From Chroococcidiopsidaceae cyanobacterium CP_BM_RX_35 (GTDB taxonomy: Bacteria > Cyanobacteriota > Cyanobacteriia > Cyanobacteriales > Chroococcidiopsidaceae): 12,443 bases of DNA. Location of the stretch: the NCBI GenBank assembly GCA_019242465.1, contig JAFAVL010000353.1, forward strand, positions 1 to 12,443, given 5' to 3'. The position numbers were made by a program, and so were the translations under genes. The notes under the pieces were generated by a model. It was given only the letters and a program-made list of their open reading frames with translations, was not told the origin of the DNA and ran no database searches. This document shows, piece after piece, positions 1 to 7,406 of this stretch (position 1 is the stretch's first letter; the number at the start of each line of letters is the position of its first letter).

Positions 1-41
1 CAGAGAGGATAGATAAAGTGAAAGTCCAAAAGTTGACTCAT
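1..41 (-). CDS. BatB-like VWA protein, N-terminal fragment (runs off the window)
   Basis: An ATG on the minus strand at 41 opens a frame reading MSQLLDFHFIYPL up to the window edge, four bases after the stop of the BatA-like gene. The short 'FHFIxPL' opening resembles the start of BatB-type proteins, membrane-anchored VWA proteins that often carry TPR repeats and usually follow BatA in MoxR operons. Only 13 residues are visible, so the call rests on this motif plus gene order. The tight spacing implies co-transcription and probably coupled translation with the gene before it. Confidence 0.55.
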   Translation of the reverse strand, partial: MSQLLDFHFIYPL

Positions 42-45
42 GGGT

Positions 46-1044
46 TTAGGAATGGTTTGCCTGCCCGATCCGCCGTCGCTGGCTAAGAATTGCCATCACA
101 AGGTGATACCCGATCGTCAAAACAAACAATATCGCCACAGGCACTTGAAATAGCTCTTGCTTAGGCTGATAAGAACGACTGTTAAACTCTTGTGGTTCAA
201 TTTGGTCAAGCCGTTGATAAATGCTTTCTAGCCCCTCCCGATCGCTAGCTCGGAAGAATGCTCCTCCTGTAGTGTCAGTGATCTCTTTCAGCGTATCTTC
301 GTCGAGTTTCTGTTCGCCTGCAGTGGTAGGATCGCCGATCGCAATGGTGTAGAGCGTGATGTGTTTTTGAGCGGCAATTTCAGCAGCTTGCTGAGGCGGA
401 ACCTGACTACCTGTGTCATTACCGTCAGTCAGCAAAATGGCAACTCGCCGATCGGCTTTGCTGGTTTCAAAGGCTTGAATGGCGAACCCGATCGCATCTC
501 CTAACATGGTTTGTGCTCCTGCCATGCCGATCTGTGCTTCATCTAGAAGGAATCGAGCTGTCTCCAAATCTTGAGTAAATGGCACTTGCAAATAAGCTTT
601 GGTGCCGAACAGAATTAAGCCAACCCGATCGCCTTGGCGACGATCGATGAAGTCATTCAGCACCAACTTAACCGCATCTAATCGGTTAATCGGGCTGCCC
701 TGCTCGTTGTAGAAATCTTCGGCTTCCATTGACTGCGACAAATCCACGAGTAGCATCAAATCTCGTGCCGATTGCACTTGAACGACCGGCGCTGCAAGTA
801 ACTGTGGTCGCGCTAATGCCGTTACTAGCAATAGCCAGCAGAGCGGAACCAGCAATCGCTGTACCCAGTTCGGACGCAAAATTGTTGCTCCCTTTGTAGG
901 AGTTTGTCCTGTGAGATCGACTAGCTTTTGAAAAAAGGGGACTCGTAATCCTTCCTGTGGAGTTCCATAAGGCGGTAGGAACCAACGTATTAACAATGGT
1001 AGTGGCAAGATCGAGAACAACCAGGGGAAAGCAAATTCGAGCAT
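46..1044 (-). CDS. BatA-like membrane-anchored von Willebrand factor A protein
   Basis: This 332-residue protein has the layout of BatA. Two hydrophobic segments lie near the N-terminus (about residues 4-22 and 61-79), a VWA domain follows (about 94-280), and a C-terminal membrane helix (about 300-320) precedes a basic tail RRR. The metal-ion-dependent adhesion site is intact: D101-x-S103-x-S105 in VDLSQSM, T179 in AQTMLGDAI and D207 in LLTDGND. The VWA domain should therefore bind a divalent cation and face the periplasm. It sits fourth in the moxR-DUF58-DUF4381-batA-batB order, 40 bases after DUF4381. The MLEFAFPWLF start matches the family and has GAGAAAGG a few bases upstream. In other bacteria such proteins affect stress tolerance or maturation of envelope complexes; the role here is unknown. 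Confidence 0.88.
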   Translation of the reverse strand: MLEFAFPWLFSILPLPLLIRWFLPPYGTPQEGLRVPFFQKLVDLTGQTPTKGATILRPNWVQRLLVPLCWLLLVTALARPQLLAAPVVQVQSARDLMLLVDLSQSMEAEDFYNEQGSPINRLDAVKLVLNDFIDRRQGDRVGLILFGTKAYLQVPFTQDLETARFLLDEAQIGMAGAQTMLGDAIGFAIQAFETSKADRRVAILLTDGNDTGSQVPPQQAAEIAAQKHITLYTIAIGDPTTAGEQKLDEDTLKEITDTTGGAFFRASDREGLESIYQRLDQIEPQEFNSRSYQPKQELFQVPVAILFVLTIGYHLVMAILSQRRRIGQANHS

Positions 1045-1084
1045 AGGCCTTTCTCACTGCTATTTTCTCCAGCAGAGCATCCGG

Positions 1085-1660
1085 TTAAGCATTCTTTGAA
1101 ACCAGGGAAAACTCCTTTATTGAATGCTTTGTTTTCAATTCAGATTGATGTTCCGTAATCCACTGACGTACCACGGCAATTAAATCAGCAGTGGTTTCTG
1201 CTGAAATTTTCTCTAATACGGACGGAGGCTGATACGCAATCTGCAACAGCACCCGTCCAGCCCCTTGAGTAAACGCTTGACCACCATAGCTGAGATCGAG
1301 AAAATTCAGCCACGACTCGCCGCTCAGTTGAGCGACTGTTTCACGAGGGAAAGCGCTGAGCGCCGATTGCTTAATTAGAACCGGGATCTGGGCCAAAGCA
1401 TGGGAACGCGGCTCCGACGTAGCGATCGCCTGCTCGATTTCTATTAAACGTTTTAATGCATCTCGACGATATCGGTTTGCCTGCCATTGCCGATATTGCC
1501 GATAGCCCCACACCACAATTGCAACCAATCCAATCAACAGTAGAATCAACCAACCGAGCGTTTGGGGACGATAACTGGGCGGTTCGGGCAACTCAATTTC
1601 ATGCAGTCCATTAAGTAGAACATTGCCGGAGCCAGGTCCAAAGAGTTCGTCTCGGTTCAT
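1085..1660 (-). CDS. DUF4381 family single-pass membrane protein
   Basis: This 191-residue protein has a short N-terminal stretch ending in a proline-rich IELPEPPSYRPQTLGW motif, one transmembrane helix (about residues 35-51), then a basic helical region (YRQYRQWQANRYRRDALKRL) and a soluble domain. The motif before the helix and the position between DUF58 and BatA genes are typical of DUF4381 proteins. Its biochemical function is unknown; it probably belongs to the same envelope complex as the neighbouring VWA proteins. The ATG lies three bases after the DUF58 stop. A strong Shine-Dalgarno sequence, AAGGAGG, overlaps the end of the DUF58 gene about nine bases before it, so the start is well supported. 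Confidence 0.82.
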   Translation of the reverse strand: MNRDELFGPGSGNVLLNGLHEIELPEPPSYRPQTLGWLILLLIGLVAIVVWGYRQYRQWQANRYRRDALKRLIEIEQAIATSEPRSHALAQIPVLIKQSALSAFPRETVAQLSGESWLNFLDLSYGGQAFTQGAGRVLLQIAYQPPSVLEKISAETTADLIAVVRQWITEHQSELKTKHSIKEFSLVSKNA

Positions 1661-1663
1661 TGT

Positions 1664-2623
1664 TTATTTCCTCCTTAGCGACTGTCTAATCTGTGCCGCT
1701 ACGTTTCCTGTTGTGTGGATCTGTAGCAGCGGAATTTCTTGTTTCAGCAAAATGTCTTGTCCTTGAGCTAGTCTCTGGTTAAATCGATCGTCAAACCGTT
1801 GTCTGAGTGATGCGTTATTGCTATCAAATACCAGTTGTTTTTCGCCATCACTGACAGTTAATCGTCCGGCCTGTGGTAGTTCTGCTTCCAAAGGATCGTA
1901 AATTAACGCCACGATTACATCATTATGGTGAGCAAGATTCGTCATCAATTGTTTTGTTTCATCATTCACTCCCTGTAAGTCGCTGATCAAACAAATGAGA
2001 TAGTCATGACTTGTGGATTGCACGGCATAGTTCAATGCCCGGTTTAGCATACTAGGATCGGGTATAATCCCCGTATCAAATCGCAGCCTCTGATTTTGAT
2101 TCACGATTGCCTTCAGGATTTGCATCACCCGTGCGTGGCTACGGTCGGGGCGAATCGCAACAATATCCGTATCATTGAAGACGACTGCACCCACCCGATC
2201 GCCTGCCTTAATTACGCGCCAAGCTGCCAGTGCTGCCGTTTCGGCTGCCGCCACGGATTTCATCTTCGTCTGACTGCCAAAAAACATGGACAATCGCTGA
2301 TCGACAATCAGCAAAGCAGGACGATCTCGTTCTTCGGTAAATACTCGCGTATATGTCTTTCCCGTCCGGGCTGTAACTTTCCAGTCGATTGTCCGAATAT
2401 CATCTCCAGGCTGGTAACGACGCAATTCTTCAAAATTTAACCCTCGTCCCCGTAGCCGCGATCCGTGCCGTCCTGCTAGGAGGCTATTAATTGGCTGTCG
2501 CGGTAAGAAACTGAAACCTCTTGTCTCGTACTGTAGCTTCACCAACTCATTCAAATCCGCGTATACACCTCTAGCGTCCAATTGCTGAAATTTTGTTCCA
2601 AGTCCATTCATACTTCCCTCCAT
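1664..2623 (-). CDS. DUF58 domain protein with degenerate VWA fold
   Basis: This 319-residue protein has no evident membrane segment and is likely cytosolic. The DUF58 signature is clear at about residues 57-86 (LRGRGLNFEELRRYQPGDD, then IRTIDWKVTAR). The following VWA-like part reads LLIVDQRLSMFFGS (D108, R110, S112), so the middle serine of the usual DxSxS metal site is replaced, as is common in DUF58 proteins. It lies 23 bases after moxR and three bases before the DUF4381 gene. MoxR and DUF58 proteins are usually encoded together and thought to act together. Two starts are possible: ATG at 2623 behind GGGGAGGGGAG, or ATG at 2611 (MNGLGTKF), which has GGAGGG four bases upstream. The second gives a more family-like N-terminus, and I cannot decide between them. 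Confidence 0.87.
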   Translation of the reverse strand: MEGSMNGLGTKFQQLDARGVYADLNELVKLQYETRGFSFLPRQPINSLLAGRHGSRLRGRGLNFEELRRYQPGDDIRTIDWKVTARTGKTYTRVFTEERDRPALLIVDQRLSMFFGSQTKMKSVAAAETAALAAWRVIKAGDRVGAVVFNDTDIVAIRPDRSHARVMQILKAIVNQNQRLRFDTGIIPDPSMLNRALNYAVQSTSHDYLICLISDLQGVNDETKQLMTNLAHHNDVIVALIYDPLEAELPQAGRLTVSDGEKQLVFDSNNASLRQRFDDRFNQRLAQGQDILLKQEIPLLQIHTTGNVAAQIRQSLRRK

Positions 2624-2646
2624 CTCCCCTCCCCACGCTCCATCCT

Positions 2647-3630
2647 CTAAGCCACTGCTACCAATTTCACAATCTCCTCAATTACCCGATCGCAGGAGAT
2701 ACTATCTGCCTGAGCTGCATAACTTAGGGCAATTCGGTGACGCAGCACGTCCTTGATAATGGCTCGCAAATCGTCGGGGGTAACATAATCCCGTTGCTGC
2801 ATCCAGGCATGGACTCTAGAACACTTGTCAAGGCCAATCGAACCCCGTGGGCTAGCGCCGAGCTGAATCCAGGTTTTCAGGTCTTGGCTGTAACGCTCTG
2901 GATAGCGAGTGGCAGAGATCAAATCAACGGTGTAAGTTTCAATTGCTTCGGACACACAAACATTCTGAATTTGTTGGCGCGCATCAAAGATTGTTTGCTG
3001 AGAAACTGTCACCCGCTTTTGAGAATTACTACTCTGCTTTTCTTCCTCGCGCACTAGACGAACGATCTGCTGCTCTGATTCGGCAGTTGGATAGTCAATG
3101 TAAATTTTCATGAGGAAGCGATCCAGTTGTGCTTCTGGTAAGGGATAGGTGCCTTCTTGCTCGATCGGGTTTTGCGTCGCCAGCACCATGAACAGCTCCG
3201 GCAGTTTATGGGTTGTGCCTGCAACAGTCACCTGTCGTTCTTCCATCGCTTCAAGCAGTGCAGACTGCACCTTAGCAGGAGCGCGGTTGATCTCGTCAGC
3301 TAACACTAAATTGTTAAAGATGGGACCGGGTTGAAACTGAAATGTTCCCCCTTCAGGTGTGCTCTGATAAATCTCGGTTCCGGTCACATCCGACGGTAAT
3401 AAATCGGGCGTGAACTGTATTCGACTGAGTCCTGCCTCTAAAACCTTCGCCATACTCTTGACCGACCGCGTTTTTGCTAGCCCAGGCAGTCCTTCTAGCA
3501 GCACATTACCATTTGCTAACAGCGCAATTATCAATCGCTCAATCACCTCATCCTGACCGATCACTGCTTGCTGCATTTCGGACTGAATTTGCTTAACTGA
3601 CTCAAGGGTAGATTGAGTTTGGGCCGTCAT
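2647..3630 (-). CDS. MoxR family AAA+ ATPase
   Basis: This 327-residue ATPase is the first gene of the operon. It carries Walker A GLPGLAKT (47-54, K53), Walker B LVLADEIN (D112, E113), sensor 1 in ATQNP (N154), a candidate arginine finger in EAQLDRF (R171) and sensor 2 in GASPRGS (R262). The EAMEERQVTV segment (about 127-136) is a typical MoxR feature. Proteins of this group hydrolyse ATP as hexamers and are thought to act as chaperones or remodelers for VWA proteins and their partners. The downstream DUF58, DUF4381 and BatA/BatB-like genes are the expected partners. The Shine-Dalgarno sequence is weak (TAAGAG), and no good promoter stands out in the 228 bases upstream. Confidence 0.92.
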   Translation of the reverse strand: MTAQTQSTLESVKQIQSEMQQAVIGQDEVIERLIIALLANGNVLLEGLPGLAKTRSVKSMAKVLEAGLSRIQFTPDLLPSDVTGTEIYQSTPEGGTFQFQPGPIFNNLVLADEINRAPAKVQSALLEAMEERQVTVAGTTHKLPELFMVLATQNPIEQEGTYPLPEAQLDRFLMKIYIDYPTAESEQQIVRLVREEEKQSSNSQKRVTVSQQTIFDARQQIQNVCVSEAIETYTVDLISATRYPERYSQDLKTWIQLGASPRGSIGLDKCSRVHAWMQQRDYVTPDDLRAIIKDVLRHRIALSYAAQADSISCDRVIEEIVKLVAVA

Positions 3631-3858
3631 ACTCTTATCTCAATTATTCAATCGAACAATGCCATATCGCTCTTACAAACAGTTATCTTTCAAACTTCAT
3701 CCCTCAAATCTCCTCTGCTCGGCGTTGCTGGATAAGCAGTTGTTTATGCACTCCAAAGCCTAGCAATTTGTGCTAAAGCAACGGCAAAATCAGCAACGCC
3801 GAACGAAGTGGAGTCGTTAACTAATTAAGGAGTTCATCCTGATTTTTGATGTACTCTT
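3631..3858. other. Spacer between sulfatase and moxR genes
   Basis: This 228-base stretch lies downstream of the sulfatase and upstream of moxR, both on the minus strand. It holds no credible ORF. Its main content is the 12-bp inverted repeat at 3719-3730/3791-3802, listed separately. Any moxR promoter must lie here unless the operon reads through from the sulfatase, but I find no convincing -35/-10 pair. Confidence 0.6.
3719..3802. repeat. MITE-like element with 12-bp perfect terminal inverted repeats
   Basis: TCGGCGTTGCTG at 3719-3730 is repeated as its exact reverse complement at 3791-3802, 60 bases apart. Weaker symmetry continues outward, with CTCCTCT on the left against CTCCACT from the right arm, giving an element of about 100 bp. 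From memory, GGCGTTGCTG is common at ends of cyanobacterial insertion sequences, so this looks like a non-autonomous IS-derived element; that family link is inference. When transcribed it could fold into a long-stemmed hairpin and act as terminator or attenuator between sulfatase and moxR. No clear target duplication is seen. Confidence 0.5.
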
Positions 3859-5652
3859 TTAATTCTTTGCAGCTCCGGTCTGCAACTTCTCTAATACCTG
3901 ATCGACGGTGAAAGAAGCAGCCTTTTGACGCGGCGGAAACTCCTTAAAAGTTTCGATGAACTTCCCGACAAACGCCTGGACAGGTGTCAGGATGAATGCG
4001 CGACGGAACATCCAGTCGGTGTAATAATCCGACTCGTTTAGGGCTTTTTCAAAGGGATCGCGACGTAGGTTAAAAATCCTCGGACCCCGCAGTTGTACCA
4101 ATGGTTCTGTCCAAACATTGAGGCCTGTCGCCCGCTGCTCTAGGAAGAGCATCTTCCAGTCTTCGTAGCGAAGAGCAGCAAAGTCACCATCATCAGTGAA
4201 GTAAAAATACTCCTTGCGGGGGCTTTTATCTGCTAGACCCGTTAGGTAAGGCAACTGGTTGTAGCCATCCAGATGCACCTTAAAAGTTTTTTTACCTGCT
4301 TTGTAGCCATTGAGTGTCTTGTTGACAACGTCAGGCTCTCCCGCCGCTGCCAGGAGGGTCGGCATCCAGTCGATCGCAGACACAATCTCATTCGAGATGA
4401 CACCTGCTGGAATATGTCCGGGCCAGCGCACCATTGCCGGAACGCGGAATCCCCCTTCCCAGTCGGTATCTTTCTCACCGTGAAAGGGAGTTGTACCGCC
4501 ATCAGGCCACGTAAAGAACTCTGCACCGTTGTCGGTGGTGTAGATGACGATCGTGTTATCAGCAATGCCCAGGTCATCCAGTTTCTTCAGCAGTTGCCCG
4601 ACATGACCATCGTGCTCTACCATACCGTCCGCTTCAATCCCCTGCCCTGTAACGCCGTCAGATTCTGGCTTTAGATGAGTAAAGATGTGCATCCGGGTAG
4701 AGTTAAACCAGACAAAGAAGGGCTTACCGTCGTTATGGGCTTTGTCGATAAAGTTGAGACTGGCATCCAGAAATTCTTCATCGACGGTTTCCATCCGCTT
4801 CTTATTGAGCGAACCCGTATCTTCTATTCGACCATCGGCATAGCTGTGCAGCACGCCGCGCGGACCAAACCGCTTCTTCAACTCAGGGTTTTTAGGATAG
4901 TCGGGGTTTTCGGGTTCTTCTTCGGCATTTAAGTGATAGAGGTTGCCAAAAAATTCGTCAAAGCCGTGATTGGTAGGCAGAAATTCATCTCTGTCGCCCA
5001 GGTGGTTCTTACCAAATTGTCCAGTAGCATATCCCAGCGGCTTCAGCAATTCAGCAATTGTCGGGTCTTCCGGTTGAATGCCCAAATCGGCACCAGGCAA
5101 TCCCACTTTCGTCAACCCCGTACGGAAGGGATATTGACCCATAATGAATGCGGCCCGACCCGCCGTACAGCTATTTTCGCCGTAATAGTCGGTGAACATC
5201 ACCCCTTCTTTGGCAATCCGATCTATGTTAGGCGTTTTGTAGCCCATCATGCCCCGGTTGTAGGCACTAGTATTAAACCAGCCAATGTCATCTCCAAAAA
5301 TCACCAGAATATTTGGCTTGCCGGATGATGTCGTTGGTAAAGTTGCACTCTGCGGTGATGGACTGGCAGATGGAGCTGTGCCCTGAGGCAGAGTAGTAGA
5401 GGAACGAGGGGACGGGCTAGTGGGCGCAGCCGCTTTCTCCAGCGTCGATCGATATTTTTCAAAGGCTGGAGAAGATGCTGCAAGGGCAGCCCCACCACTC
5501 CACACACCTAAAAAATTCGACAGCAGGAAAATGCCTACCAGCAATGTTATTTTAGCCGCACGGAGGAATTGGACGGCCTGAAGTTTACCTGAGTTCAGTT
5601 GAATAGGCAGAACCTTCAGTAATTGCCTTACGTTTACTTTTTTCCAGGTCAT
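3859..5652 (-). CDS. Exported type I sulfatase (arylsulfatase family)
   Basis: This 597-residue protein would hydrolyse sulfate esters outside the cytoplasm. The N-terminus has a basic stretch, a hydrophobic segment (about 34-58) and a possible cleavage site at ALA-AS. A Ser/Pro/Thr-rich linker (about 74-112) leads to the sulfatase domain starting KPNILVIFGDD. Metal ligands are D121, D122, D374 and N375 (YTTDNGAE). The residue for conversion to formylglycine is C162 in NSCTAGRAAF, with R166 following; the site is CxAxR rather than the usual CxPxR. K215 and H217 in GKNHLGD, H322 in STRMH and K394 in HGEKDTDWEGGFR match typical active-site positions. The substrate is unknown. The hydrophobic segment could also be an uncleaved anchor. 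No formylglycine-generating enzyme is encoded in the window. No clear Shine-Dalgarno sequence precedes the ATG. Confidence 0.9.
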   Translation of the reverse strand: MTWKKVNVRQLLKVLPIQLNSGKLQAVQFLRAAKITLLVGIFLLSNFLGVWSGGAALAASSPAFEKYRSTLEKAAAPTSPSPRSSTTLPQGTAPSASPSPQSATLPTTSSGKPNILVIFGDDIGWFNTSAYNRGMMGYKTPNIDRIAKEGVMFTDYYGENSCTAGRAAFIMGQYPFRTGLTKVGLPGADLGIQPEDPTIAELLKPLGYATGQFGKNHLGDRDEFLPTNHGFDEFFGNLYHLNAEEEPENPDYPKNPELKKRFGPRGVLHSYADGRIEDTGSLNKKRMETVDEEFLDASLNFIDKAHNDGKPFFVWFNSTRMHIFTHLKPESDGVTGQGIEADGMVEHDGHVGQLLKKLDDLGIADNTIVIYTTDNGAEFFTWPDGGTTPFHGEKDTDWEGGFRVPAMVRWPGHIPAGVISNEIVSAIDWMPTLLAAAGEPDVVNKTLNGYKAGKKTFKVHLDGYNQLPYLTGLADKSPRKEYFYFTDDGDFAALRYEDWKMLFLEQRATGLNVWTEPLVQLRGPRIFNLRRDPFEKALNESDYYTDWMFRRAFILTPVQAFVGKFIETFKEFPPRQKAASFTVDQVLEKLQTGAAKN

Positions 5653-5806
5653 ACTAATTCAGTAAAAGCGTGGTATTAAGAAGCAGACAGAGATGCGAGC
5701 TCTCCATTCTATTACCTAGATGAAAATAAGACCGAACGAATAACTCTATTGCTCGCAGTCGTTAGGAACTATTTTTGAATAACTGTAGTATTGAGTGCAA
5801 AGCTAG
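5653..5806. other. AT-rich spacer upstream of the sulfatase gene
   Basis: This spacer lies between the sulfatase start (minus strand) and the BASS transporter relic (plus strand). I find no ORF and no remnant of the missing transporter N-terminus in it. On the minus strand a TATACT sequence (5805-5810) just past its right edge could be a -10 box for the sulfatase, but no good -35 accompanies it. Confidence 0.4.
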
Positions 5807-6295
5807 TATACCTTATTTAAGTACCCTTTTATCTATAATTTATTCCCTGGCCCTAATCTGCATGTCAACGTGCTGCAAGTCACAAAGCAGATTGCTTTAG
5901 TACAACTCTTGCCGCTTGGTATTGGGCTGAGCATTCGCACGATCTGGTCAGATTTGGCAGATGAAATTAGCGAGTTCTTAAAAACAACGTCTAACACTCT
6001 GTTCGCGGTACTGGCACTTTTGGCAATTGTTGTTAGCTTTAAACTCCTACCCACGTTTGGGGTTGTGCCATTTATGGTGATGGCACTTCTGACTGCGATC
6101 GGATTAGCCGTTGGACATTTCCTGGGTAGTGGCTACGGCTCTGACATTCAGTCTGGACTCGCTATCATGACCATTGCTCGCAACGTCGGACTAGCACTGT
6201 TCATCGCGCTCTTGAACGGATACGAGCAGGCTGTTCCTTCTATCCTGAATGCGCTCGTTGTTGGAATAATCATCGCAACTCCCTATTCGGTGTGA
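5807..6295 (+). pseudogene. BASS-family (bile acid:Na+ symporter-like) transporter, N-terminally truncated
   Basis: The frame is open from 5807 (after a TAG at 5804) to a TGA at 6295. Its first usable start is a GTG at 5870, giving 141 residues, about half of a usual BASS protein of roughly 300. Family-like sequence begins before that GTG (NLFPGPNLHVNVLQVTKQ), so the GTG is not a natural start. What remains is the C-terminal half: QLLPLGIGLSIR, then hydrophobic helices, GSGYGSDIQSGLAIMTIARN, and a final helix ending ATPYSV. BASS proteins import organic anions with sodium, and the intact protein needs the N-terminal sodium-site helices missing here. There is no Shine-Dalgarno sequence before the GTG. 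It converges on the DUF202 pair. It is most likely a relic of a deletion or rearrangement. Confidence 0.7.
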
Positions 6296-6377
6296 ATGAA
6301 GCGAAAAATTGCACAAGCACAAGCAGTCGTAGTTAGAACTTAACGAGGTTATCAGCAGTCTAGAGAGAGGATACACA

Positions 6378-6824
6378 CTAACCCCAGGCAATGACAAAGA
6401 CAACGGCAAGTAGTGAAACTAACCCAAATAGAACAACTGAACCTGCAACAATGTACAGGTTGAAAGCAGAACTTGGTCTGTATAGATAGTCCTCTCGCTC
6501 TAATGATTTGACCTCGTTTAGGTAGGCAATCGTGACCAGAGCTAAAAGAAAAATACCCAAGGTGATCGCACTCAAACCAATAATGTGAGTTAGCTGTGTA
6601 TTAATCGCAGAGCTTTGCTTAGGAAACGACTGATTCAGTGCTTCGAAGATGCGATCAAACGCGATACCGAATCCAACCAGAGATAAGCAATTCTGAATCC
6701 AGCCTATTAACGTTCGTTCAGCTGCTTCTCGATTGCGTTCTTTTGCTAATTCAGTAGTTTCATTAGCCGGTCTGTGGGGAGTGAGACTCACAATTAATTT
6801 TCTAAATATAGAGAAGGAATTCAA
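6378..6824 (-). CDS. YidH/DUF202 family membrane protein, second of a tandem pair
   Basis: This 148-residue protein has the DUF202 signature ELAKERNREAAERTLIGWIQ (25-44) followed by three membrane helices (about 42-60, 80-101 and 121-146). The family is found in many bacteria but its function is unknown. It is a divergent paralogue of the gene just upstream (6825-7238): both share the AKERNRxAAERTL block and the GFG...DRI motif. The proposed start is a TTG directly after the upstream gene's TAA, so translation would depend on coupling. A GTG at 6791 is the alternative start. Neither has a visible Shine-Dalgarno sequence. The residues before the DUF202 motif (MNSFSIFRKLIVSLTPHRP) are not conserved with the paralogue, so the start is uncertain. 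Confidence 0.82.
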   Translation of the reverse strand: MNSFSIFRKLIVSLTPHRPANETTELAKERNREAAERTLIGWIQNCLSLVGFGIAFDRIFEALNQSFPKQSSAINTQLTHIIGLSAITLGIFLLALVTIAYLNEVKSLEREDYLYRPSSAFNLYIVAGSVVLFGLVSLLAVVFVIAWG

Positions 6825-7238
6825 TTAGGCAGATGCTCTGAGCAAAATTCCTACAAAGGCAAAGATGCCAATGCAAATCAATCCAATTGCCACTGTCAAT
6901 CCTAGAGAGCGACGGGGTGTATAGAAATAGTCAGAATCCCGTTGGATATGTCGTAGTTCCTTGCGATGTTCAAGCGCTGCAACAAGCATGGCATAAATAC
7001 CCAGAACGATGAAAGCAAGACCTAATATGCGAGAAAGACGTACGGGGTTGATGTCTTTAGCCACTTTTAGTTTGTTGATGGCGCTGACGATTCTATCAAT
7101 ACCGAAGCCAAAGCCAATGAGGGAAAGACAGGTGCGAATCCAGGCCATTAGGGTGCGCTCGGCGGCAGCACGGTTACGCTCTTTAGCTAGTTCGGCTTGA
7201 ACATTCGGGGGTTTGAGAGTAGGGGTAGGGTCATTCAT
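6825..7238 (-). CDS. YidH/DUF202 family membrane protein, first of a tandem pair
   Basis: This 137-residue protein carries the DUF202 motif AELAKERNRAAAERTLMAWI (15-34), then RTCLSLIGFGFGIDRI. Three membrane helices are predicted by eye (about 33-52, 69-89 and 111-133), joined by a charged loop EHRKELRHIQRDSDYFYTPRR. This matches the E. coli YidH type in length and layout. The function is unknown. It is the first gene of a two-gene unit, with its stop codon touching the start of the second copy. The ATG at 7238 has only a weak GAAG upstream. It is divergent from the glucosidase gene, and the 168-base gap must hold both promoters. Confidence 0.87.
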   Translation of the reverse strand: MNDPTPTLKPPNVQAELAKERNRAAAERTLMAWIRTCLSLIGFGFGIDRIVSAINKLKVAKDINPVRLSRILGLAFIVLGIYAMLVAALEHRKELRHIQRDSDYFYTPRRSLGLTVAIGLICIGIFAFVGILLRASA

Positions 7239-7357
7239 GCTTGATCTTCAATTTAATTCATAAGGTTTTGCCCGACAATCATGAGGGGGAGGATTTGTGT
7301 AGTGATGTTTCGATTAATGCTGCCCCGCCTTCAACAACCGTCACACCAGAACTTACA

Positions 7358-7389
7358 AGACAGCTTTATATTTTATTTATAAACTGTCT
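7358..7389. promoter_or_regulatory. Imperfect inverted repeat in front of the glucosidase gene
   Basis: AGACAGCTTTATA (7358-7370) pairs with TATAAACTGTCT (7378-7389), 12 matched bases with one unpaired C and a seven-base T-rich loop. The right arm contains TATAAA (7378-7383), a possible -10 box, with TTACAA (7353-7358) 19 bases upstream as a poor -35. If that promoter is real, the repeat straddles the core promoter and looks like an operator. Otherwise it would be a leader hairpin 17 bases before the ATG. Confidence 0.5.
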
Positions 7390-7398
7390 CTTAAGAGA
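7387..7398. promoter_or_regulatory. 12-bp perfect palindrome overlapping the glucosidase ribosome-binding site
   Basis: TCTCTTAAGAGA is its own reverse complement and lies 8-19 bases before the ATG at 7407. Its right half contributes the AGAGAAG that serves as Shine-Dalgarno sequence. It overlaps the right arm of the larger inverted repeat by three bases, so the two structures could compete. A role in controlling transcription or translation is inference. Confidence 0.4.
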
Positions 7399-7406
7399 AG
7401 TCTGCG

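Noticed and set aside
2096..2440. 114-residue plus-strand ORF inside the DUF58 gene
   Set aside because: It lies wholly opposite a clear DUF58 gene, shows no family features and is best explained as a shadow frame.
4273..5328. Several plus-strand ORFs of 85-133 residues opposite the sulfatase
   Set aside because: They are antisense frames of a conserved sulfatase with intact active-site motifs; none has a signal or domain of its own.
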